Positions 1 through 5,213 of a stretch of 6,708 nt of DNA are shown one piece after another. Both the position numbers and the translations under genes were made by a program. Location of the stretch: assembly GCA_023251695.1 (NCBI GenBank), contig JAHEYE010000195.1, positions 1 through 6,708 on the forward strand, read 5' to 3'. This DNA is from Sphingobacteriaceae bacterium (GTDB taxonomy: Bacteria; Bacteroidota; Bacteroidia; B-17B0; Aurantibacillaceae). The first letter of the stretch is position 1. Every line of letters begins with the position of its first letter. The notes under the pieces were generated by a model. That model was not told where the DNA came from. It saw only the letters and a program-made list of their open reading frames with translations, and ran no database searches.

Positions 1-1
1 T

Positions 2-403
2 TACGCGCACTTAGAACCCAATTCTTTGGAAGGCACAATATTCAAACGCACTGTTGCGCATGGTTATTTTATTTTATCGCGTGCGGCAGGTTTATTTGTT
101 GATCCACCTAAAGGTCCGGTATTATTGAATTACGGAATTGACGAATGTCGTTTCACGAAGCCAATTTATCCCGGCATGACCATCGGGGTTCGTTTTACTT
201 GTAAAGAAAAATTAGAGAATGATAAACCATTAACCGCAACGAACGGGGAAGAAGTAAAGGTAGGCATTGTGAAATGGGTGGTTGATATTTACGATGCGAG
301 TTCCGAAGAAATAAGAAAGAAATACGAGGTTGACGTTAGTATGGGCGATACAGTAGGCATTGCTACTATTTTAACAATGGTGAAAAAGAAAAAGCAAAAT
401 TAA
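2..403 (+). CDS. paaZ: PaaZ C-terminal part (oxepin-CoA hydrolase domain), 5' truncated
   Basis: This is the last 133 codons of a gene whose start lies left of the window; reading frame 2 is open from the first base. The residues match the C-terminal MaoC/hotdog hydratase domain of the bifunctional ring-opening enzyme PaaZ. They begin YAH, where the His (codon 8-10) fits the catalytic His of the D-x4-H hydratase dyad, with its Asp just outside the window. Then come the PaaZ-like VAHGYFILSRAAGLFVD block, GPVLLNYGIDECRF, PIYPGMTIGVRFTCKEK, and the closing GIATILTMVKKKK. In the known pathway this domain hydrolyses oxepin-CoA, and an N-terminal aldehyde dehydrogenase domain (not seen here) oxidises the resulting semialdehyde, feeding beta-oxidation of phenylacetate-derived CoA esters. 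A stand-alone MaoC hydratase is the alternative, but the sequence reads as PaaZ. No further paa gene follows, so it is probably the last gene of its unit. An in-frame TTG at 26 is internal, not a start. Confidence 0.85.
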   Translation, partial: YAHLEPNSLEGTIFKRTVAHGYFILSRAAGLFVDPPKGPVLLNYGIDECRFTKPIYPGMTIGVRFTCKEKLENDKPLTATNGEEVKVGIVKWVVDIYDASSEEIRKKYEVDVSMGDTVGIATILTMVKKKKQN

Positions 404-540
404 ACAGCATTAAATCAGGAACAATAAAAGAAAATTACAGATAGGATATGGGCTAACTTCATTCCGGTTTCTTGCCAACTGAAAAATATTTCCAAAAAAA
501 AATAAGATAAAATAAATACATAAAAACAAGCTAATCCTCC
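404..540. other. Intergenic gap between paaZ and the first TPR gene
   Basis: This stretch of 137 bp is AT-rich and holds no ORF of note. I found no clear stem-loop plus T-run to end paaZ and no TAnnTTTG -7 box for the next gene. An A-rich leader (about 490-530) precedes the TTG start at 541, as is usual in Bacteroidota. Promoter and terminator, if present, are not recognisable by eye. Confidence 0.5.
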
Positions 541-2007
541 TTGAAAAAAACACTTATACTTCTTTTACTTTTTACCCAAATAAAAACAGTTCAAGCGCAG
601 GCCGAAATGCAGTTTTCTCCGAAAATTGATTCCTTGATTTCGACAATAACGAAAAATGCTAAAAACGATTCGTTTAAAGTAGCGGCCCTGAATAATCTAG
701 GTTCCGCTTATTTAGAAATAAGCGAATTTGACAAAGCGATTGAAACTATTGAAAAAACTATTGCGATTGCAAAAAAAATAAATTACAAACGTGGTTTAGC
801 CATCGCGTACAATAACTTTGGAATTGTTTATGATTATAAAAGTGATTATATCAAATCGCTTGATTTTCACAACCAATCGTTAAAGCTGAGGAAAGAATTA
901 GGCGACCAAAAAGGAATTTCTGCCTCGTACGGAAACATGGCTATAGTTTATGAATACCTCGGCAAACTTCCGGAGGCTTTAAAATGCCATTACGATGCAT
1001 TAACCATCGACGAAAAATTAGGTGATAAAAACGGGATTGGTATCATAAATGTAAATATGGCCAGTGTTTACATGCAACAAAAGAAAATGAAAGAATCGGA
1101 AGAATGCCTTTTAAAAGCCAAGAGATTATTTACTGAAATTAAAGCAGCTCCCGGACTCGCTTATGCGGAATCAGGACTGGGAACGATTGCTTTGCTTCAA
1201 AAAAAATTACCCGAAGCCGTTGAACATACAAGAAATGCCAAAAAAATGTTCAGCGATTTAGGCAGTATTGCTGATGTAGCGGCTTGTCAGGTAAGTCTCG
1301 CGCAAATTTACATGGCACAGAAAAACTATAAAGGAGCCGAAGTCGAATTGAATGGAGCTCTTACTATCAGCAACCAAACCGGCGACCGTCGGGGGGCCTC
1401 TATGACCTATTTAGGTTTAGCTAATCTGTATTCTCTTTCTAAAGGACCTGCAAAAGCTAAACCGGCCATTGATTCGGCTATTGCAATAGCAAAGAGTATT
1501 CAATGTGTTCAATGTCTGAAAGACCATTACAACAGTTATGCCCAGATTGACAGTACTGCACAAAACTTCAGGGGCGCTTTTTTTAATTTAAAATTATTTA
1601 TCCGTTACAATGATAGTTTAATAAGCGAGGAGAATACAAAAAAATCAAGTCAGGCTAAATTGCAATATGATTTCGACAGGAAAGCCATAGCCGACAGTTT
1701 GAAAAACGCTGAAATAAAAATAAAAGATGAATTGAAGCACGAACAGGAAATTCAACAGCAAAAGATTTATTCTTACGGTGCGGTGCTTGGCTTTATCTTG
1801 ATGCTTGTCATTGCAGGTATTTCTTACAGGGCTTTTAAGCTAAAACAAAAAACCAGTTTAATCATTGAGCAGCAAAAAAACATTGTGGAAGAAAAGCAAA
1901 AAGAAATAATTGACAGTATTCAGTACGCTACCCGTATACAGCAAGGATTATTTCCTACGGACAAATACATTGAAAAAACCTTAGAAAGACTGAAAAATCA
2001 AAAATAA
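541..2007 (+). CDS. TPR-repeat membrane protein with signal peptide and cytoplasmic coiled-coil tail (paralogue 1)
   Basis: A 488-aa protein. Residues 1-20 form a signal peptide (basic MKK, a Leu/Ile core, then VQAQA). From about 45 to 350 there are about eight tetratricopeptide repeats in an unbroken 40-residue register: the NNLGSAY-like helix A recurs at 51, 91, 131, 171, 211, 251, 291 and 331. A charged helical stretch (about 365-408) leads to one membrane helix (about 411-430). The tail holds EKQKEIIDSIQYATRIQQ followed by KYIEKTLERLK. Predicted topology: repeats in the periplasm, tail in the cytoplasm. The tail resembles the linker before SpoIIE/PP2C or kinase domains in Bacteroidota sensors, but no catalytic domain follows. 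TTG is chosen as start because in-frame TAA lies at 532-534 and the next in-frame ATG (residue 23) would remove the signal peptide. It probably heads an operon with the two genes downstream. Protein-protein scaffolding or sensing is likely; exact function unknown. Confidence 0.8.
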   Translation: MKKTLILLLLFTQIKTVQAQAEMQFSPKIDSLISTITKNAKNDSFKVAALNNLGSAYLEISEFDKAIETIEKTIAIAKKINYKRGLAIAYNNFGIVYDYKSDYIKSLDFHNQSLKLRKELGDQKGISASYGNMAIVYEYLGKLPEALKCHYDALTIDEKLGDKNGIGIINVNMASVYMQQKKMKESEECLLKAKRLFTEIKAAPGLAYAESGLGTIALLQKKLPEAVEHTRNAKKMFSDLGSIADVAACQVSLAQIYMAQKNYKGAEVELNGALTISNQTGDRRGASMTYLGLANLYSLSKGPAKAKPAIDSAIAIAKSIQCVQCLKDHYNSYAQIDSTAQNFRGAFFNLKLFIRYNDSLISEENTKKSSQAKLQYDFDRKAIADSLKNAEIKIKDELKHEQEIQQQKIYSYGAVLGFILMLVIAGISYRAFKLKQKTSLIIEQQKNIVEEKQKEIIDSIQYATRIQQGLFPTDKYIEKTLERLKNQK

Positions 2008-2027
2008 CATTATTCAAAAAAATAAGT

Positions 2028-2351
2028 ATGCCCTGGAAAAAAACCATACCCCAAAACAATTATTACGCTGTAATATTTGCCTCAACAAAATCAGATAACC
2101 TGGAAGGTTATGCTGAAATGGATGAATTGACTCTGAAGCTCGCGCAGGAACAGCCCGGATTTCTGGGTTACGAAAGTGCAGGCGATGCAAAAGCGGGGAT
2201 TTTTATTTCGTATTGGGAAAGCATGGATGCTATTAACCATTGGCGGCAAAACTCTACGCATTTATTAGCCAAAGCAAAAGCCGACCAATGGTATAAACGC
2301 TATCTTAGTCAGATTTGTAAAGTGGAGCATTCTCATTTACATGAAATTTAA
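2028..2351 (+). CDS. Small ABM-fold (antibiotic biosynthesis monooxygenase-like) protein
   Basis: A 107-aa soluble protein with no signal peptide or membrane segment. It reads as a single ferredoxin-like alpha+beta domain of the ABM superfamily: strand YYAVIFAST (12-20), helix DELTLKLAQEQPGFLGYES (32-50, with the family's typical QPGFLGYE turn into strand 2), strand AGIFISYWES (56-65), helix DAINHWRQNSTHLLAKAKA (67-85) and last strand RYLSQICKVEH (91-101). It is most like the YqjZ-type stand-alone ABM proteins, usually dimeric. Relatives include quinone-forming monooxygenases and haem-degrading IsdG, but I cannot point to a catalytic residue set, so no reaction is assigned. ATG start; A-rich leader, no Shine-Dalgarno. 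It lies 20 nt after one TPR gene and 15 nt before its paralogue, so all three are probably cotranscribed. Confidence 0.8.
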   Translation: MPWKKTIPQNNYYAVIFASTKSDNLEGYAEMDELTLKLAQEQPGFLGYESAGDAKAGIFISYWESMDAINHWRQNSTHLLAKAKADQWYKRYLSQICKVEHSHLHEI

Positions 2352-2366
2352 ATTATACAATCCTAA

Positions 2367-3821
2367 TTGAAAAAAATAAGATATATATATTTAATTTCTT
2401 TTATCATCATGTGGGTTCTTTCATACGCACAGAATAATAGCGCTTACATTGATTCTTTAAGACATCAACTCAATTTTAAAAGTCCGAACGACAGTCTGAA
2501 ATTTAGAAATAATAAGGCATTAGCAGTGGCGTTTTTAGCTATTTCCGAATATGACTCGAGCAATTATTACTCTAATCAAGGATTAGATTTAGCTTTAAAG
2601 ACGAAGAATAATTTCTGGGAAATTAGTTTTAATAGCGGAATTGGAGTTTCGTATTGGAGTAAGGGTGATTATGATAGAGCTCTTTCATATTTTGAAACTG
2701 GTTTAAAGAGAGCCAAAGAAACAGGAGAAACCCGAAATCTTGGGGGATTATACAATAATATCGGTTTAGTTTATTGGGATAGATCTAATTTTCCTAAAGC
2801 GCTTGATTTTTTCTTAAAATCACTAAAAATTGATGAGCTAAAAAAGAATAAGGAAGGCATGTCATCAAGCTTGATGAATATTGGTTTAGTTTATAGTGAT
2901 ATGAAAGACTATAAAAGCGCTTTAAATTATTATTACAAATCTCTAATCTTATGTAATCAAGTAGAAGATGAAAACGGAAAAGCTTCTGCCTACATTAATA
3001 TTGGTCAAGTTTACAGTCAGTTAAACGATATAAAAAAATCGATGGTATTCGACTTAAAAGCTTTGCAAATTAGTGAACGTACAGGTGATAAAAGAAATAT
3101 AGCATTGATTAACAATAATATTGGGACTTTATATGAGGCAAAAGGCGATTGTGAGTTGGCACAAAAACATTATGATGTAGCGTTAGAAAACTATAAATTA
3201 ATTGGTGATTTTGGTGGCCAAGTTTTAACATTAAACAATATCGGAGATTTAATGTTAACATCTAAGAGATTCAAAGAAGCGCTTATTTCCTATGAAGAAG
3301 CTCTGAAAATTGAAAATGAATTCGGTTTAATTGACGATGCAAGTGCAACAAGAAAAGGTCTGGCGATTTCTTATCACGGCTTAAGAGATTTTGAAAAGGC
3401 TTTTGATAATTATGTTTTACATAATACACTTAGTGATAGCATATCGGAATTAAGAAATTTGACTGAGATTAAGAGTATACAAAAATCAATGGAGCAGAAA
3501 GAAAAAGAACTTGAATTAACCCTTGAAAAAGAAAAAGAATTAGCTGCTAAAGAAGTTGAAAAACAAAAACAAGTATATATTATTATTAGTGTGATGGTGG
3601 TTTTGGGAATAACGCTTGTTTTTGCATTCTTTTTATTCAGACGGTTCAGAATTACGCAAAGGCAAAAAGCAATAATTGAAGAACAAAAACATCTTGTTGA
3701 TGAAAAACAAAAAGAAATTATTGACAGCATACATTATGCCAAACGTATTCAGCAAAGTTTAATTGCAAGCGAGAAATATATTCAGAAAAGTATTGAAAGG
3801 TTAAAGGACAATAACACTTAA
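2367..3821 (+). CDS. TPR-repeat membrane protein with signal peptide and cytoplasmic coiled-coil tail (paralogue 2)
   Basis: A 484-aa paralogue of the first TPR protein with the same architecture. Signal peptide at 1-21 (ends VLSYAQ). TPRs run from about 50 to 350, with NIG.VY-type helices recurring every 40 residues at about 91, 131, 171, 211, 251, 291 and 331. A strongly charged Glu/Lys helix (about 361-403) precedes one membrane helix (about 404-424). The tail EEQKHLVDEKQKEIIDSI, then HYAKRIQQSL and KYIQKSIERLK, is closely similar to the tail of paralogue 1 and of equal length, while the TPR regions have diverged much more. TTG start is required: TAA sits directly before it (2364-2366), and TTG-AAA-AAA gives the signal peptide. 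The gene looks more AT-rich than paralogue 1. It follows the ABM gene by 15 nt and ends in a 4-nt convergent overlap with the nucleotidase gene. Likely a membrane sensor or scaffold; no enzymatic domain is visible. Confidence 0.8.
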   Translation: MKKIRYIYLISFIIMWVLSYAQNNSAYIDSLRHQLNFKSPNDSLKFRNNKALAVAFLAISEYDSSNYYSNQGLDLALKTKNNFWEISFNSGIGVSYWSKGDYDRALSYFETGLKRAKETGETRNLGGLYNNIGLVYWDRSNFPKALDFFLKSLKIDELKKNKEGMSSSLMNIGLVYSDMKDYKSALNYYYKSLILCNQVEDENGKASAYINIGQVYSQLNDIKKSMVFDLKALQISERTGDKRNIALINNNIGTLYEAKGDCELAQKHYDVALENYKLIGDFGGQVLTLNNIGDLMLTSKRFKEALISYEEALKIENEFGLIDDASATRKGLAISYHGLRDFEKAFDNYVLHNTLSDSISELRNLTEIKSIQKSMEQKEKELELTLEKEKELAAKEVEKQKQVYIIISVMVVLGITLVFAFFLFRRFRITQRQKAIIEEQKHLVDEKQKEIIDSIHYAKRIQQSLIASEKYIQKSIERLKDNNT

Positions 3822-4507
3822 AGTATTTTTTTCAGATGAATTAAATCACTTATTACAGCTACATTTATTTGCTGGTTATTTTCAGGAACCGTTTTTCCAA
3901 AGTAAATTGCCTTCCACCCTGCTCCAATGGCTCCTTCAATATCGCTCACCCAATTATCGCCAATCATCATACATTTATCCGATGTTGCATTTGTGAGCTG
4001 CTCAGCTAATCTGAAAATTTCAAGGTTCGGTTTGGTTAAACCATGTTCTTCTGAAATGATAATTTGTTTAAAATAGTTCCTTAATCCACAATTATCAATT
4101 TTTATGTTTTGTACTTCAGCAAAACCATTAGTGATGATGTGCAGATGATAGTCTTTTACCAAATGTTCTAAAACCTCAATGCAATCAGGCATCAGATGTT
4201 TCGAATAAGGCGATATCTGAACGTAATCATCTGCAATGGATTTGCTCAGCTGCAAATTATTTAATCCAAAATTCAGAAAGGTGTCGTGAAAACGCCGGTA
4301 ACGGAGTTCTTCCTTTTTGATCTTATTAAAATAATACAAATGCCAGAGCTCATTATTCTTTTCGTAGTAAAACGAATGGAATTTTTCAAAATCAACTCCC
4401 AGCTTGACTTCAAAATTATTGGCTTTGAATAAATTCTGCAGAACCGTTTTCGAATTCCTGTCAAAATCCCATAAAGTATTATCGAGGTCAAAAAATAAAT
4501 GCTTCAT
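3818..4507 (-). CDS. yjjG: YjjG-family HAD pyrimidine nucleotidase
   Basis: A 229-aa cytoplasmic HAD-superfamily phosphatase, full length for the YjjG group. Motif I is FFDLDNTLWDF with nucleophile Asp7 and acid/base Asp9, and the DNTLWDF continuation is characteristic of YjjG. Motif II is Thr126 in IITNGF, motif III is Lys159 in GLTKPN, and motif IV is Asp184/Asp189 in MIGDNWVSDIEGA. A helical cap domain (about 15-95) is inserted after motif I. Known YjjG enzymes dephosphorylate nucleoside 5'-monophosphates, including non-canonical pyrimidine nucleotides, and so help keep damaged bases out of DNA; the substrate here is inferred. The ATG start at 4507 is inside the stop codon of the upstream membrane-protein gene (ATGA), which suggests translational coupling. 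Its 3' end overlaps the opposing TPR gene by 4 nt, so there is no room for a separate terminator. Confidence 0.87.
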   Translation of the reverse strand: MKHLFFDLDNTLWDFDRNSKTVLQNLFKANNFEVKLGVDFEKFHSFYYEKNNELWHLYYFNKIKKEELRYRRFHDTFLNFGLNNLQLSKSIADDYVQISPYSKHLMPDCIEVLEHLVKDYHLHIITNGFAEVQNIKIDNCGLRNYFKQIIISEEHGLTKPNLEIFRLAEQLTNATSDKCMMIGDNWVSDIEGAIGAGWKAIYFGKTVPENNQQINVAVISDLIHLKKIL

Positions 4508-4530
4508 AATACTTTCATAATACTTTCATA
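4503..4530. repeat. 11-bp tandem repeat at the stop/start junction of the leftward pair
   Basis: The unit CATAATACTTT occurs at 4505-4515 and 4516-4526, followed by a partial copy CATA to 4530; the TT before the first unit also fits. About 2.5 copies, perfect. On the minus strand it yields ATG triplets at 4529, 4518 and 4507; only the last is in frame with the nucleotidase. It encodes the last residues of the membrane protein (ESIMKVL) in two different frames. Confidence 0.85.
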
Positions 4531-4974
4531 GAAAAATAAAAGCAGGAAATAAATAGCTACATTCCACATTGTGACAACGATTGTCATCACCAGCACAACT
4601 TTTTTCTTATCCTTATAAAACCGCTCTGCCACAAATGTGCCCAATGGTATGGATAAAAGAATTGGCGTAAAAAAAGCGATGCCCCAAATACCAAAACGTT
4701 TTTTAACCCTGATGATAAGCCGGTTGGTTTTTGTGAAAACTTTTGGGTGACGGTGATTGCGGAAATATTTGATTTTTGCATTATGCCACCATTTCATTAA
4801 AGCGGCGCTGACGTTAGTGAAAATTAATATGCCGGTGAAGCTTCCTGAACAGGTGACAAAAATCACTTTCCACATATTAAAGTCGAACAAAGCAATGGCC
4901 GAGGGTACCGATACTTTACCAAAGCCCAAAAGGCTGGTTAAAAAAACAGGTAATATTTTCCAGAATTCTTCCAA
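4504..4974 (-). CDS. Four-helix integral membrane protein of unknown function
   Basis: A 156-aa hydrophobic protein. Predicted membrane segments: about 6-30 (contains GFGKVSVPSAIALF), 34-59, 94-116 (FGIWGIAFFTPILLSIPLG then TFVAERF) and 124-149. A long basic loop rich in Lys/Arg/His (61-93) lies between segments 2 and 3 and should face the cytoplasm. The GxWG...P...PLG pattern in segment 3 loosely recalls the small multidrug-export/DedA-like membrane families, but that is weak and no transport role is claimed. The start is TTG at 4974; an in-frame TGA lies directly before it, so no longer form can be read without passing a stop (an in-frame ATG at 5007 lies beyond). The 3' end overlaps the nucleotidase start by ATGA, so the two form a coupled leftward operon. 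A -7 box (TAGATTTG) lies about 85 nt upstream. Confidence 0.7.
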   Translation of the reverse strand: MEEFWKILPVFLTSLLGFGKVSVPSAIALFDFNMWKVIFVTCSGSFTGILIFTNVSAALMKWWHNAKIKYFRNHRHPKVFTKTNRLIIRVKKRFGIWGIAFFTPILLSIPLGTFVAERFYKDKKKVVLVMTIVVTMWNVAIYFLLLFFYESIMKVL

Positions 4975-5021
4975 TCAAAAATCAAATAAACCTCTTAAAT
5001 CATTCATAGGCAAATAAAGCA

Positions 5022-5030
5022 AGTTAACTA
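5022..5030. repeat. AGTTAACTA copy 1 (contains 8-bp palindrome)
   Basis: AGTTAACTA contains the perfect palindrome AGTTAACT (5022-5029). It lies within the predicted leader of the leftward pair, about 48 nt from the TTG start. The identical 9-mer recurs at 5192-5200 near the gdh transcription start. A shared operator is possible; unproven. Confidence 0.4.
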
Positions 5031-5057
5031 ATTTTTTTATTGCGTAGAATCGTCTTT

Positions 5058-5065
5058 CAAATCTA
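5058..5065 (-). promoter_or_regulatory. -7 promoter box for the leftward membrane protein-nucleotidase pair
   Basis: On the minus strand this reads TAGATTTG, a perfect match to the Bacteroidota -7 consensus TAnnTTTG. Transcription would start near 5050, leaving a leader of roughly 75 nt before the TTG at 4974. No well-spaced TTG -33 element is seen: the nearest is 27 nt upstream of the box, longer than the usual 17-23. The call therefore rests on the -7 box and on its position. Confidence 0.4.
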
Positions 5066-5098
5066 CACCACCAAAAGGCTTTTTTATTGGTTCAAAAA

Positions 5099-5136
5099 GG
5101 CTTTTTATGCCACAAAATTGTATTCATAAAGAAGCC
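5099..5136. promoter_or_regulatory. Imperfect inverted repeat in the divergent control region
   Basis: Left arm GGCTTTTTATG (5099-5109) pairs with right arm CATAAAGAAGCC (5125-5136), giving 11 base pairs with one bulged G (5131) and a 15-nt loop. It lies upstream of the gdh promoter candidate. No gene ends nearby on either strand, so a plain terminator role is unlikely; an operator or an RNA element is possible. Two direct copies of AAAAGGCTTTTT (near 5073-5084 and 5095-5106) overlap the left arm. Confidence 0.4.
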
Positions 5137-5155
5137 TCAAAATTCTAATTTTTTA

Positions 5156-5185
5156 TTGTTGGAAATAGTAAAATTGTTACCTTTA
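5156..5185 (+). promoter_or_regulatory. Promoter candidate for the glutamate dehydrogenase gene
   Basis: A -33 element TTG (5156-5158) is followed after 19 nt by TACCTTTA (5178-5185), which matches TAnnTTTG at five of the six fixed positions. This spacing fits Bacteroidota promoters. The predicted transcription start is near 5191-5194, giving a leader of about 20 nt, and it would fall on the palindrome AGTTAACT (5192-5199). Confidence 0.5.
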
Positions 5186-5191
5186 CGCCCC

Positions 5192-5200
5192 AGTTAACTA
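5192..5200. repeat. AGTTAACTA copy 2 (contains 8-bp palindrome)
   Basis: Second copy of the 9-mer, seven bases after the gdh -7 box candidate and 14 nt before the gdh ATG. In this position a bound repressor would block initiation of transcription. Same orientation as copy 1, with start-to-start distance of 170 bp. Confidence 0.4.
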
Positions 5201-5213
5201 TATACATTTTATT

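Noticed and set aside
541..2007. TPR paralogue 1 as a broken SpoIIE phosphatase gene
   Set aside because: The tail ends at the same point in both paralogues, and the next gene follows after 20 nt with no phosphatase-like remnant, so recent truncation is unlikely.
2867..3013. 120-nt spaced near-repeats as a DNA repeat or CRISPR-like array
   Set aside because: The similarity is the coding of successive TPR units (NIG.VY), in frame and diverged at silent sites; no identical repeats with unique spacers exist.
3410..3730. Open frame of 106 codons on the minus strand
   Set aside because: It is antisense to the charged helix and tail of TPR paralogue 2; its Ser/Phe/Cys-rich composition is the mirror of Lys/Glu-rich coding sequence, and it has no recognisable domain.
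3821..3831. T-run after the TPR 2 stop as an intrinsic terminator
   Set aside because: Only a 4-bp stem with a one-base loop (ACTT-A-AAGT) precedes it, which cannot fold.
4273..4491. Open frames on the minus strand inside the nucleotidase gene and, at 4587-4781, inside the membrane-protein gene
   Set aside because: They are out-of-frame shadows of genes on the same strand whose proteins have clear motifs or membrane segments.
4975..4977. TGA read as a sense codon (alternative code or recoding) to extend the membrane protein
   Set aside because: The same gene ends with TGA at 4504-4506, and a TTG start fits the other genes in the window; nothing suggests a non-standard code or a selenocysteine element.
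4757..5017. Open frame of 86 codons on the plus strand
   Set aside because: Antisense to the first part of the membrane-protein gene and to its leader; no domain, no promoter, and low-complexity composition.
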